Of a DNA stretch of 64,000 nucleotides, positions 1 through 8,438 are shown in pieces. A program made the position numbers and the translations under genes. The stretch covers positions 1-64,000 of the forward strand of contig JABXHX010000011.1 of the NCBI GenBank assembly GCA_013373385.1, read 5' to 3'. Positions within the stretch are counted from its first letter, which is position 1. Each line of letters opens with the position of its first letter. Below the pieces are notes generated by a model. That model worked only from the letters and a program-made list of their open reading frames with translations. It ran no database searches and was not told the DNA's origin. This stretch comes from Flavobacteriaceae bacterium. Its GTDB lineage: Bacteria; Bacteroidota; Bacteroidia; Flavobacteriales; Flavobacteriaceae.

Positions 1-16
1 AACTGTATTTTTGCTG

Positions 17-24
17 TACCTTTG
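17..24 (+). promoter_or_regulatory. Promoter -7 element of trpS
   Basis: The octamer TACCTTTG matches the Bacteroidota -7 consensus TAnnTTTG and ends 23 bases before the trpS start. The -33 partner would lie at or beyond the window edge, so only half of the promoter can be judged. Confidence 0.6.
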
Positions 25-47
25 ATGAACTATTTAATTACAGTTTA

Positions 48-1016
48 ATGTCGAGAATTTTAACTGGTGTACAAAGTACCGGAACACCACATTTAGGAAA
101 TTTATTAGGAGCCATTTTACCAGCTATTGAAATGGCGAATGACCCTAAGAACGAATCGTTTTTATTTATTGCAGATATGCACTCTTTAACTCAAATTAAA
201 GACGGTAAAGAACTAAGAGAAAACACCTATAGCACAGCTGCAACTTGGTTGGCCTGTGGAATTGACATTGACAAAACAGTGTTTTACAGACAAAGTGATA
301 TACCAGAAGTAACCGAGCTTTCTTGGTATTTAAGTTGCTTTTTTCCGTACCAACGATTAACCCTTGCGCATAGTTTTAAAGATAAAGCAGACCGATTGGC
401 CGATGTTAATAGCGGTTTGTTTACGTACCCAATGTTAATGGCTGCAGACATTTTATTGTATGATGCAGAAGTTGTTCCTGTGGGAAAAGACCAATTACAG
501 CATTTAGAAATGACTCGTGATGTAGCAAGTAGACTCAATCATCTTGTGGGAGAGGCGTTGGTTTTACCTGAAGCCAAGGTAAATGAAAATACAATGCTCA
601 TTCCTGGTACAGATGGTCAAAAAATGAGCAAGTCTCGTAATAACTTTATCAATATTTTCTTACCAGATAAAAAATTACGCAAACAAATTATGGGTATCCA
701 AACTGATAGCACTCCGCTAGAAGCTCCTAAAAACCCTGATACAGATAATGTTTTTGCTTTGTATAAGCTCATGGCTTCTGAGGCACAAATTGCAGAAATG
801 AGAGCAAATTATGAAGGAGGCAACTATGGCTACGGACATGCAAAGCAAGCTTTGTACGAATTAATATTAGAGAAGTTTTCCGTTCAGAGGGAAAAATACA
901 ATCACTATATGAATAATTTGCATCAAATTGATGCTGCTTTAGCGGTTGGAGCTGAAAAAGCCCGCAATGTTGCTGCTGAAGTCTTAAAAAGAGTTCGAAA
1001 AAAAGTAGGTTATTAA
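48..1016 (+). CDS. trpS: Tryptophanyl-tRNA synthetase
   Basis: Charges tRNA-Trp with tryptophan in the cytoplasm using ATP. It is a class I synthetase of 322 residues, the usual bacterial length. The HIGH-type signature is PHLGN at residues 14-18 and the KMSKS loop is intact at 192-196. The tract MAADILLYDAEVVPVGKDQ at about 131-149 is the conserved tryptophan/tRNA-binding core of this family. The start is the first ATG after a TACCTTTG promoter element. It is monocistronic and convergent with the aldo/keto reductase gene 11 bases downstream. Identification is secure. Confidence 0.97.
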   Translation: MSRILTGVQSTGTPHLGNLLGAILPAIEMANDPKNESFLFIADMHSLTQIKDGKELRENTYSTAATWLACGIDIDKTVFYRQSDIPEVTELSWYLSCFFPYQRLTLAHSFKDKADRLADVNSGLFTYPMLMAADILLYDAEVVPVGKDQLQHLEMTRDVASRLNHLVGEALVLPEAKVNENTMLIPGTDGQKMSKSRNNFINIFLPDKKLRKQIMGIQTDSTPLEAPKNPDTDNVFALYKLMASEAQIAEMRANYEGGNYGYGHAKQALYELILEKFSVQREKYNHYMNNLHQIDAALAVGAEKARNVAAEVLKRVRKKVGY

Positions 1017-1027
1017 ACCTTTCTTTA

Positions 1028-2065
1028 TTAAGGTGCAGGATTTGGCATTATTCTATGGATGGCATTTATTTCAGCTAAAATATCTTTAGACAATTCAATA
1101 TGAATTGAGTTGATGTTTTCTTTAAGCTGATTCATTTTTGTTGCTCCAATAATATTGCTTGTTACAAATGGTAGCTGATTTACAAATGCCAATGATAATT
1201 CTACCAAACTCAACCCGTGCTTTTCGGCTATTTTCTGATAGGCTATTACCGCTTTTTCAGATTCTTTAGAAGAATATCTATTGTAGTTAGGAAATAAAGT
1301 AACTCTTGCATCCGAAGGTTTTTTTCCTCCTATATATTTTCCTGATAACACGCCAAAAGCTAAAGGAGAATATGCTAACAGCCCTATATTTTCTCGTAAA
1401 GAAACTTCAGACATACCGTATTCATAGGCCCTATGAATTAACGAATATGAATTCTGAATGGTTACCATTCTTGGCAATTGGTGTTCTTTTGCTGTTTGCA
1501 AATATTGCATGGTGCCCCAAGGCGTTTCATTAGATAAACCTACCTGTCTTATTTTTCCTGCTTTGACACAAGCATTTAATGTTTCTAAAATCTCTAGGTG
1601 ATTTTCTGCTTCTTTGGTTGAATATTGGTAGGGATAATCTCGCACTCCAAAACAATTAACGCCTCTCTCTGGCCAATGCAATTGATACAAGTCTATATAG
1701 TCTGTTTGCAGCCTTTGTAAACTGTTATCTACTGCTTCTAAAATTGCACGTTTACTAAAACCGTCTTTTCTGATGTGTGCAGTATAATCTCCTGCGCCAG
1801 CAATTTTTGTTGCTAAAACAACCTTCTCTCTATTGTTGGTTTTTTTGAACCAAGTACCAATAATTCTTTCTGTGTCTCCATAAGTTTCTGCATTTGCTGG
1901 TACAGGATATAGCTCTGCTACATCAAAAAAGTTAACCCCTTGCGCTAAGGCATAATCCATCTGTTCATGACCTTCTGCCTCGGTGTTCTGATTACCCCAA
2001 GTCATGGTTCCTAAACAAATTTTACTAACTTTAATATCGGTGTTTGGTAAGTGTGTGTATTTCAT
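1028..2065 (-). CDS. tas: Aldo/keto reductase, Tas family
   Basis: An NADPH-dependent oxidoreductase of the aldo/keto reductase superfamily, 345 residues against 346 in E. coli Tas, which it resembles from the N terminus (GTMTWG at 19-24, then a Glu/Ala-rich loop) onward. The catalytic tetrad is readable as Asp48, Tyr53, Lys87 and His130, within DVAELYP, ATKIAG and YQLHWPERG. The family folds as a TIM barrel without metal. The physiological substrate of Tas is not established; in E. coli it was found as a suppressor of tyrosine auxotrophy. It is read leftward and ends 11 bases from trpS. No operon partner is obvious. Confidence 0.9.
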   Translation of the reverse strand: MKYTHLPNTDIKVSKICLGTMTWGNQNTEAEGHEQMDYALAQGVNFFDVAELYPVPANAETYGDTERIIGTWFKKTNNREKVVLATKIAGAGDYTAHIRKDGFSKRAILEAVDNSLQRLQTDYIDLYQLHWPERGVNCFGVRDYPYQYSTKEAENHLEILETLNACVKAGKIRQVGLSNETPWGTMQYLQTAKEHQLPRMVTIQNSYSLIHRAYEYGMSEVSLRENIGLLAYSPLAFGVLSGKYIGGKKPSDARVTLFPNYNRYSSKESEKAVIAYQKIAEKHGLSLVELSLAFVNQLPFVTSNIIGATKMNQLKENINSIHIELSKDILAEINAIHRIMPNPAP

Positions 2066-2115
2066 ATTGGGTCACTGCATACAATTAAAACAATAAAATT
2101 TTAAAAGAACGTTCT

Positions 2116-2295
2116 CTAATTATTGCTTTTTTGCTTTTTCTTAGTGGTATTTGGGTGATGTGGGTTTTTAGTGTTTTTATACCATCCTTTTTTTTTGCCT
2201 TTTTTGTTTGTTTTAATCACTGCGCATGAAGTTATCCCTACACTTAAAAAACTAACTATAAGAGTATAAATAATAAATTTTCTGTAATTTCTCAT
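2116..2295 (-). CDS. Small lysine-rich lipoprotein, 59 residues
   Basis: A short reading frame in the gap between the aldo/keto reductase gene and pgk. It opens with a typical type II signal peptide: MRNYRK, a hydrophobic stretch of about 14 residues, and the lipobox GITSC with the lipid-modified Cys at residue 24. The mature part is only 36 residues. It is dominated by Lys, His and Asn (KKGKKKGWYKN, then a PHHPNTT segment) and ends in SNN. The lipobox and the basic tail argue that the frame is real. Basic mini-lipoproteins of this sort recur in Flavobacteriia, but I know of no assigned function. It is leftward, 45 bases downstream of pgk, and may share its transcript. Confidence 0.72.
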   Translation of the reverse strand: MRNYRKFIIYTLIVSFLSVGITSCAVIKTNKKGKKKGWYKNTKNPHHPNTTKKKQKSNN

Positions 2296-2340
2296 CTTTA
2301 TCTTTTTTTAAAAGTACAATTAATTTCTAAAACGATCGTC

Positions 2341-3528
2341 TTATTTTAAAATTGCTTCGATACCAGGTAGTGTTTTTCCTTCTAGCATTTCTAACATAGC
2401 ACCGCCACCTGTAGAAACATAGCTTACTTTATCTGCAAAACCAAATTGTTTAACCGCTGCAACAGAATCACCACCACCTACTAAAGAGAATGTTCCGTTT
2501 TTTGTTGCGTTTGCTATTGATTGACCTAAAGCTATTGTTCCTTTAGAAAAAGCATCCATTTCAAAAACGCCCAGCGGGCCATTCCACAAAATAGTTTTAC
2601 TCTCATTAACTATCACATCAAAGTTTTCAATTGTTTTTGGACCTACATCTAGGCCTTGCCAACCGTCAGGAATTTTGGCAACGTCAACCACCTGAGTTTC
2701 TGCATCATTTGAAAATTTATTTGCAACAACCACATCAACTGGAATATGAACTTGAACATTTTTTGCTTCTGCTTGTTCTAAAATATCTAAAGCTAATTCC
2801 ATCTTGTCATCTTCACAAATAGATGCTCCGATTGCCCCTCCTTGTGCTTTGACAAAAGTAAAAGTCATTCCGCCACCAATCATTAAATGATCTACTTTGT
2901 CTAAAATGTTTTCTATTACTGTAATTTTTGAAGATACTTTTGCTCCTCCTAAAATTGCTAATACTGGCTTTTCACTGTTATTTAAAACCTTGTCTATGCT
3001 CTCAATTTCTTTTGCTAATAAATTTCCAAAACACTTATTTTCTGGAAAGAACTCTGCAATTATAGCTGTTGAAGCGTGTGCTCTATGCGCAGTACCAAAA
3101 GCATCGTTTATATATACATCTCCTAATTTTGATAGTTTCTCTGCAAAGTCTCTATCTCCATTTTTCTCTTCAGCATAGAAACGTAAGTTTTCTAATAACA
3201 ACACCTCTCCTGATTGCAAATTTTGCGCAAGATCTTCTACTGTTTCACCAATGCAATCGTTTACAAACTTTACTTGTATACCTAAAACCTCAGTCACTTT
3301 TGCCACAATGTGTTTTAGAGAATATTTTTCTTCAACTCCTTTTGGCCTCCCTAAATGCGACATTAATATGGCAGCACCACCAGACTCTAAGACATCTATT
3401 ATTGTAGATTTTGCTGCTTGAATTCTCGTAGCGTCTGTGACTTCAAAATCATCGTTCAACGGCACATTAAAATCTACTCTTATCAATGCTTTTTTATTCG
3501 TAAAATTTAGGTCTCTTAGTGTTGTCAT
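2341..3528 (-). CDS. pgk: Phosphoglycerate kinase
   Basis: Transfers the phosphate of 1,3-bisphosphoglycerate to ADP in glycolysis, and runs in reverse in gluconeogenesis. The length of 395 residues is normal. The N-terminal [10 protein letters not shown] (about residues 17-26) and the arginine-containing MSHLGRPKG bind the triose. The C-terminal nucleotide domain has [16 protein letters not shown] and [18 protein letters not shown]. It is divergent from the delta' gene with 107 bases between the two start codons once that gene's start is corrected. The small lipoprotein lies just downstream. Confidence 0.98.
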   Translation of the reverse strand: MTTLRDLNFTNKKALIRVDFNVPLNDDFEVTDATRIQAAKSTIIDVLESGGAAILMSHLGRPKGVEEKYSLKHIVAKVTEVLGIQVKFVNDCIGETVEDLAQNLQSGEVLLLENLRFYAEEKNGDRDFAEKLSKLGDVYINDAFGTAHRAHASTAIIAEFFPENKCFGNLLAKEIESIDKVLNNSEKPVLAILGGAKVSSKITVIENILDKVDHLMIGGGMTFTFVKAQGGAIGASICEDDKMELALDILEQAEAKNVQVHIPVDVVVANKFSNDAETQVVDVAKIPDGWQGLDVGPKTIENFDVIVNESKTILWNGPLGVFEMDAFSKGTIALGQSIANATKNGTFSLVGGGDSVAAVKQFGFADKVSYVSTGGGAMLEMLEGKTLPGIEAILK

Positions 3529-3623
3529 CTGTTATTTTATTTTTTACAAATGTACTTATTTACGCTGCTTACAAAAAATTTGAGAAGAAAAAAGAAGATG
3601 TCTATTTCGAGAATTTAAAGTTA

Positions 3624-3631
3624 TATATTTG
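3624..3631 (+). promoter_or_regulatory. -7 element of the delta' gene, apparently leaderless
   Basis: TATATTTG fits TAnnTTTG and ends only four bases before the ATG at 3636. If transcription starts four to five bases after the element, as in other Bacteroidota promoters, the mRNA begins at the start codon. The element lies inside the longer frame that begins at 3519, so that upstream start is unlikely. Confidence 0.6.
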
Positions 3632-3635
3632 TTCT

Positions 3636-4784
3636 ATGTTTTTTAAAGATGTTATTGGTCAAAACCATATAAAAAATCACTTAAAATCTACTACAGAAAA
3701 AGGAAGGATTCCGCATGCACAACTTTTTGTGGGTAAAGAAGGTTCTGGTGTATTGCCTATGGCAATTGCTTATGCACAACATCTACTATGCAGCTACTCA
3801 AACAACAAAGAGTCTTGTAGGGTAATGTGCGAAAATTTAGCACACCCAGATATGCATTTTGCATTTCCTGTAACCACAAATGACAAAGTAAAAAAACATC
3901 CTATTAGTAATTTGTTTTTAGAAGATTGGAGGTTTTTTTTAAAAGAACAACCTTATGGCAGTTTATACAATTGGCTCCAATTTATTGGTGTAGAAAACAA
4001 ACAAGGAATGATTGGTGTTGATGAAGCCGAAAACATTGTAAAATCATTAACCTTAAAAGCTTTTGAAGGAGGTTTTAAAGTAATGATTATCTGGATGGCA
4101 GAAAAAATGAATATTTCTGCTGCAAATAAACTTTTAAAGCTTATTGAAGAGCCGCCAGAAAAAACTGTTTTTATTTTATGTACTGAAAATGAAGAACAGT
4201 TAATTAGCACAATAAAATCTCGTTGTCAAACCATTCATTTCCCAGCATTATCAGAAAAAGACATTGCACAATCGTTGGTTGAAAGAGAAAAAATTGATGA
4301 AAATGTTGCGTATAAATTTGCACACCAATCTGAAGGAAATTACAATAAGGCGCTGCATTTATTGCATCATGATTCTAGTGATATTACATTTGAAACTTGG
4401 TTTATTACTTGGATTAGAACGGCATTTAAAGCCAAAGGGAATGCTACAGTAGTTCAGCAATTGGTTGCTTGGAGTGATGAAATTGCAAAAAGTGGAAGAG
4501 AAACTCAAAAGCGATTTTTAAGCTATTGTTTGCAGTTTTTTAGACAAGCCTTATTGGTTAATTACAACTCAGAACAACTGGTGTTTTTAGAAACCACAAC
4601 CAAGGGTTTTGATTTAAAAAAGTTTGCTCCGTTTGTACATAGTGGCAATATTATAGAGATAACGCAAGAGCTTAACGATGCCATGTATCATATTGAAAGA
4701 AATGGTAATGCAAAGATTATTTTACTTGACTTGTCTATAAAACTCACTCGTTTATTACACGCTAAAGAAGTTGCAACAAAATAA
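3636..4784 (+). CDS. holB: DNA polymerase III delta' subunit (clamp-loader ATPase fold)
   Basis: A component of the clamp loader that places the beta clamp on primed DNA. At 382 residues it has the AAA+ fold. The P-loop region reads GKEGSGVL at about 33-40 and lacks the Walker A lysine, which is usual for the non-hydrolysing delta' subunit. The later EEPPEKTVF and SRCQ tracts are the sensor and SRC motifs shared with DnaX. A longer frame reaches back to 3519, but it overlaps pgk, contains the promoter element, and begins with sequence foreign to the family. MFFKDVIGQ is the expected N terminus. It is divergent from pgk. Confidence 0.9.
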   Translation: MFFKDVIGQNHIKNHLKSTTEKGRIPHAQLFVGKEGSGVLPMAIAYAQHLLCSYSNNKESCRVMCENLAHPDMHFAFPVTTNDKVKKHPISNLFLEDWRFFLKEQPYGSLYNWLQFIGVENKQGMIGVDEAENIVKSLTLKAFEGGFKVMIIWMAEKMNISAANKLLKLIEEPPEKTVFILCTENEEQLISTIKSRCQTIHFPALSEKDIAQSLVEREKIDENVAYKFAHQSEGNYNKALHLLHHDSSDITFETWFITWIRTAFKAKGNATVVQQLVAWSDEIAKSGRETQKRFLSYCLQFFRQALLVNYNSEQLVFLETTTKGFDLKKFAPFVHSGNIIEITQELNDAMYHIERNGNAKIILLDLSIKLTRLLHAKEVATK

Positions 4785-4786
4785 TT

Positions 4787-4960
4787 TTAAAAGTTTACTC
4801 GAAACACAAAATTTGGAGTAAAACCTAGCAATATTAAATCAGGTTTTGAAAGTACTGTTTTATCGTTATTATCTAATATTAAGCGATAGTTTCTTTGTAA
4901 CATGTTTTTTATATTGTACAAGTTTATAAACAATACACCTATTTTATCTTTCCAGACGCC
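4787..4960 (-). pseudogene. Relic of a TonB-dependent receptor, C-terminal fragment
   Basis: On the minus strand a 57-codon frame runs from just inside a TAA at 4961-4963 to a TAA at 4787-4789. It reads as the last strands of an outer-membrane beta barrel: WKDKIGVLFINLYNIKN, then LQRNYRLILDNND, ending GFTPNFVFRVNF with a terminal aromatic residue. That pattern of alternating hydrophobics, an NLYN turn and a final Phe is typical of flavobacterial TonB-dependent receptors. No start codon or upstream barrel exists; the DoxX gene and a terminator occupy that side. I infer a decayed receptor whose 5' part was deleted. It does not match the end of the intact receptor at 23.3 kb. Confidence 0.6.
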
Positions 4961-4990
4961 TTATTTTTTAAATCTAAAATTAATTGAATT

Positions 4991-5034
4991 AAAAAAGACC
5001 TCCTCAATAGTTTTATTGATGTGGTCTTTTTTTT
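4991..5034. terminator. Rho-independent terminator, T-rich on both strands
   Basis: AAAAAAGACC at 4991-5000 pairs with GGTCTTTTTT at 5023-5032. A weaker inner stem (TCAAT with ATTGA) lies within, and T runs flank both sides, so it can act in either direction. The promoter of the next gene overlaps its 3' arm. Confidence 0.75.
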
Positions 5035-5044
5035 ACTAAATTTG
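5016..5044 (+). promoter_or_regulatory. Promoter of the DoxX-like gene
   Basis: TTG at 5016-5018 and TAAATTTG at 5037-5044 are separated by 18 bases, a good match to the Bacteroidota -33/-7 arrangement. The predicted RNA start, about 5049, is ten bases or so upstream of the ATG at 5060. This excludes the GTG at 5021. Confidence 0.65.
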
Positions 5045-5059
5045 ACAAAAAATAACCTA

Positions 5060-5458
5060 ATGGCTTTCTTACAAAATCATCCAACCGAAATATTAATTCT
5101 TCTGTTTTTAATTGTTACTTTTTTACAATCTGGTGTAGACAAAATTACAGACTGGAGCGGAAACCTCTCTTTTATTAAAGAGCACTTTAAAAACTCTCCA
5201 TTAAAAAATATAGTTCCAATCTTATTGAGTACAATTTTAGTTTTAGAAATTATAGCCAGTCTATTGATGCTTATTGGTCTTTATCAACTAACTACAAGTG
5301 GTGAAAAAGAAATTGCTTTAATTGGTGTTGAACTATGTGCTATAACACTTATTTTTTTACTTATTGGTCAACGACTCGCAAAAGATTATGCTGGGGCAAT
5401 GACTTTGGCTGTTTATTTTGTTAGTACTATTTTTGGTGTATATTTACTAAGTAAATAA
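5060..5458 (+). CDS. DoxX-like membrane protein
   Basis: A 132-residue integral membrane protein with four hydrophobic segments (about 8-25, 48-70, 79-97 and 104-130). The conserved loop after the first helix, GVDKITDWSGNLSFIKEHF, resembles the DoxX/DoxD-like family, whose members are linked to thiosulfate or quinone redox chemistry in a few organisms but are mostly uncharacterised. The frame stays open upstream to a GTG at 5021. That codon sits in a terminator stem upstream of the promoter, so I take the ATG at 5060. It stands alone between a receptor relic and a leftward methyltransferase gene. Confidence 0.75.
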   Translation: MAFLQNHPTEILILLFLIVTFLQSGVDKITDWSGNLSFIKEHFKNSPLKNIVPILLSTILVLEIIASLLMLIGLYQLTTSGEKEIALIGVELCAITLIFLLIGQRLAKDYAGAMTLAVYFVSTIFGVYLLSK

Positions 5459-5614
5459 AAGTATTTACTTTATTTATCATAAAACAAAAAAACATAAATA
5501 AACCTTATCCTGTTTTGTTAAGAAAAAGCGTTTCTAAGGCGTTTTTTTGTTTTAACTACACTATTTATATATTTGTGTTTTATTAAGCGTTAAAACATGT
5601 CTTAAAATTAATTT

Positions 5615-6472
5615 TTATCGATTTTTTAGCACATATATGTGCGATGAGTACTCTAAAACTCTTTTTCCTTTCCAATTGGAAAGGAATCCTATCCAAAAAG
5701 CTTTTAAAAAATTATTTTTTCCCGTCTTATATTTTTCACTTAACATAGAAACATAATAAGCATCAAATTTCATTGGTAATACTTTCTCTACCGACATAGA
5801 GGCCTCTGAAAATAAAAGTTCAATCGATTTTTTAGAAAAGTGCCATAAGTGTCTTGGCACATCAAAAGCTGCCCAAAACTCTTTGTAGTGGTTTGCGTCA
5901 AAACTTTTATAGTTGGGAACAGCAATGATTAATTTTCCTGTCGGACTCAACTTTTGCTTCAACAATTGAATGTATTCAGTTAAATTTTCTATATGCTCTA
6001 ACACGTGCCATAGAGTAATGACATCAAAATTTTCTTCCCTTACTTCGTTGATATCTTTAAAAGCAGGAATCCCTTTTGATTCAGAAATTTCTCTAGCTTG
6101 TGCACTTGGTTCTACTCCAAATATGGTCCAATTAGAATTTTTACAGGCTCTTAAAAAATCACCCGTACCAGAACCAATATCTAATACTTTTTTTGAAGGG
6201 GTTGAAAAAGAGTTTAACAAAGATACCTTTTTCTTTAATGTATATTTTTTTACACTCTGGTATATCTTATCTAAAAAACTTTTTCTTGAATCTGTGTGAG
6301 AGATATACGCTTCACTTTTATAGTAAGAAGGTAAATCTAACGGAACTGGTGATGTAACTAGCAACTCATATTTATTGTTTTTTAACAATTCGTAAGACTC
6401 TTGAGAGACGGTGTGGTCTTTACAGTTTAGATAAGGTGTTAAACCCTTATAAAGTTTGTTTTGATTAGCCAT
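5615..6472 (-). CDS. Class I SAM-dependent methyltransferase
   Basis: A 285-residue protein with a Rossmann methyltransferase core. Motif I is VLDIGSGTGDFL at about 96-107, the acidic strand-2 residue lies in FGVEPS, and FDVITLWHVLEHI is the motif IV region with the usual HVLEH tract. The first 90 residues form a separate conserved segment (YLNCKDHTVSQE, then a region ending near YISHTD) seen in flavobacterial relatives. The substrate cannot be read from sequence; small-molecule or sugar-linked substrates are possible. It lies 45 bases downstream of mnmG on the same strand with a parS-like palindrome in the gap. The pairing with mnmG hints at, but does not prove, tRNA modification. Confidence 0.8.
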   Translation of the reverse strand: MANQNKLYKGLTPYLNCKDHTVSQESYELLKNNKYELLVTSPVPLDLPSYYKSEAYISHTDSRKSFLDKIYQSVKKYTLKKKVSLLNSFSTPSKKVLDIGSGTGDFLRACKNSNWTIFGVEPSAQAREISESKGIPAFKDINEVREENFDVITLWHVLEHIENLTEYIQLLKQKLSPTGKLIIAVPNYKSFDANHYKEFWAAFDVPRHLWHFSKKSIELLFSEASMSVEKVLPMKFDAYYVSMLSEKYKTGKNNFLKAFWIGFLSNWKGKRVLEYSSHIYVLKNR

Positions 6473-6492
6473 TATTAATTAGCAATTTTAAA

Positions 6493-6508
6493 TGTTCCAC
6501 ATGGAACC
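6493..6508. other. Degenerate parS-like palindrome
   Basis: TGTTCCACATGGAACC differs from the parS form TGTTNCACGTGNAACA at the central G and at the last base. The arms GTTCCA and TGGAAC are perfectly inverted. It lies between mnmG and the methyltransferase gene. Binding by ParB is inference only. Confidence 0.4.
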
Positions 6509-6517
6509 TTATTCATT

Positions 6518-8395
6518 TTATCTTCCCATATACACTAATAATACCGAAATATCACTTGGAGAAACACCACTAATTCTACTTGCTTGAGAAATAGAGGTGG
6601 GTTTAATTTTTGTTAGTTTTTCTCTCGCTTCAAATGATAGTGATTTTACTTTTGTATAATCAAAACTACTAGGGATAGTTACATTTTCTAATCTATTTAA
6701 TTTATCAGCATTATTTTTTTCTTTTTCTATATAACCTGAATATTTTAAATAAATTTCAACTTGCTCTTTTATTTCTTGATCAATGTTATTCTCTACAATA
6801 AACGCATCTAGTTCTTTTATTTGAGAAAAATCTGAAAAAGACAATTGTGGCCTTGCTGCAATCTTAAATAACTTCATTGATTGATTTACCAAGGCCAACC
6901 CTTTACTTTTTAAAATAGGATTTACAACTTCTTTCTTAACACTAAATGCGTGTAAAAAACGAATTAGTTTTTCTGTTTTTTGTTCTTTTTCTAACACCCT
7001 ATCCATACGTTCTTTAGAAGCCAATCCTATTTGATACGATTTTGGCGTTAACCTAATGTCTGCATTATCTTGTCTTAACAAGGTTCTGTATTCTGCTCTA
7101 GAAGTAAACATTCTATAAGGCTCTTCTGTTCCTTTTGTAATTAAATCGTCTATTAAAACACCAATATATGCTTCATTTCTTTTTAAAATAAATGGCTCTT
7201 TTTGCTGAACTCTTAATGCCGCATTGACACCCGCCATTAAACCTTGAGAAGCCGCCTCTTCATATCCAGTTGTTCCATTAATTTGGCCTGCAAAAAATAA
7301 GTTTTGCACCAACTTAGTTTCTAAAGTATGCGTTAATTGAGTCGGTGGAAAATAATCATACTCTATAGCATATCCATATCTAAAAAACTTTACATTTTCA
7401 AAACCCGCTATAGATCGTATTGCTTTATCTTGCACATCTTCTGGTAAAGATGTTGAAAAACCATTAACATAAATTTCAACAGTATCCCATCCCTCAGGTT
7501 CTACAAAGATTTGATGACGTTCTTTAGATGCAAAACGATCAATTTTATCTTCTATAGAAGGGCAATATCTTGGTCCTGTAGATTGAATTCTACCATTAAA
7601 CATTGGCGATCTATCAAACCCGTCTCTTAACAAATCATGAACTTCTGGGTTCGTATAGGTTAAGTAGCAAGAGCGTTGTTTTTGCAATGATCTAGTAACA
7701 TTAGAGTATGAAAACTTTTCTGGAAACTCATCACCTGGTTGTTCTGTCATTTTAGAATAATCTAAAGAACGACCATCTACACGAGGAGGTGTACCAGTCT
7801 TCATTCTTCCAGATTCAAAACCTTTTGCAACCAAATCTTCTGTAATTCCTGTTGAAGCACTTTCACCAGCTCTACCCCCACCAAAAGTCTTTTCTCCAAT
7901 ATGGATCAGTCCATTTAAAAAAGTGCCCGCTGTAAGTATAACCGTTTTGGATCTTATCTCTAAACCAAGCACCGTTTTAACTCCGATAATCTTATCTCCA
8001 TTGAAGATTAATCCATTCACAGAGTCTTGGTAAAAATCTAAATTATCCGTCTGCTCTAACATCGTTCTCCATTCTTCAGCAAAACGCATACGATCAGACT
8101 GTGCTCTAGGACTCCACATAGCAGGTCCTTTAGATTTATTAAGCATTTTAAACTGAATTGCCGTTTTATCTGTTACAATTCCGCTATAACCGCCAAGAGC
8201 ATCAATCTCTCTTACAATCTGTCCCTTTGCAATACCGCCCATAGCAGGATTACAACTCATTTGTGCAATATTTTGCAAACTCATGGTTATAAGCAATGTT
8301 TTTGCCCCCATATTAGCACTAGCTGCAGCTGCCTCACTACCAGCATGCCCTCCACCTACTACAATTACATCATATGTTGTTGAAAAAAGACTCAT
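6518..8395 (-). CDS. mnmG: tRNA 5-carboxymethylaminomethyluridine synthase, large subunit
   Basis: With MnmE it installs carboxymethylaminomethyl groups on U34 of tRNAs that read split codon boxes, using FAD, NADH and methylene-tetrahydrofolate. At 625 residues it is close to the 629 of E. coli. The FAD-binding GGGHAGSEAA starts at residue 14. ILTAGTFLNGLIHIG, MKTGTPPRVDG, and the C-terminal region with SRISGVSPSDISVLLVYM are all intact. The start is seven bases inside a parS-like palindrome. In many bacteria this gene lies near the chromosome-partition genes, but parA and parB are not in this window. Confidence 0.98.
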   Translation of the reverse strand: MSLFSTTYDVIVVGGGHAGSEAAAASANMGAKTLLITMSLQNIAQMSCNPAMGGIAKGQIVREIDALGGYSGIVTDKTAIQFKMLNKSKGPAMWSPRAQSDRMRFAEEWRTMLEQTDNLDFYQDSVNGLIFNGDKIIGVKTVLGLEIRSKTVILTAGTFLNGLIHIGEKTFGGGRAGESASTGITEDLVAKGFESGRMKTGTPPRVDGRSLDYSKMTEQPGDEFPEKFSYSNVTRSLQKQRSCYLTYTNPEVHDLLRDGFDRSPMFNGRIQSTGPRYCPSIEDKIDRFASKERHQIFVEPEGWDTVEIYVNGFSTSLPEDVQDKAIRSIAGFENVKFFRYGYAIEYDYFPPTQLTHTLETKLVQNLFFAGQINGTTGYEEAASQGLMAGVNAALRVQQKEPFILKRNEAYIGVLIDDLITKGTEEPYRMFTSRAEYRTLLRQDNADIRLTPKSYQIGLASKERMDRVLEKEQKTEKLIRFLHAFSVKKEVVNPILKSKGLALVNQSMKLFKIAARPQLSFSDFSQIKELDAFIVENNIDQEIKEQVEIYLKYSGYIEKEKNNADKLNRLENVTIPSSFDYTKVKSLSFEAREKLTKIKPTSISQASRISGVSPSDISVLLVYMGR

Positions 8396-8401
8396 AAACT
8401 A

Positions 8402-8417
8402 TGTTTCACGTGAAACT
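8402..8417. other. parS-like ParB-binding site
   Basis: TGTTTCACGTGAAACT matches the near-universal parS consensus TGTTNCACGTGAAACA at 15 of 16 positions. Bases 8403-8416 form a perfect 14-base palindrome. It occupies the leader of mnmG immediately upstream of the ATG. Whether ParB loads here has to be tested. Confidence 0.72.
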
Positions 8418-8438
8418 ATTTTTCTATTTAATTGATTG

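Noticed and set aside
284-538. Minus-strand frame inside trpS
   Set aside because: Shadow of trpS, which has all its motifs on the plus strand.
3519-3635. N-terminal extension of the delta' protein
   Set aside because: It overlaps pgk, contains the promoter element, and the sequence does not fit the family; ATG 3636 is used.
5021-5059. GTG start for the DoxX-like gene
   Set aside because: It lies in the terminator stem and upstream of the promoter.
5459-5614. Terminator after the DoxX-like gene
   Set aside because: The AAAAAGCG and GCGTTTTTTT pairing is imperfect and could not be made into a clean stem.
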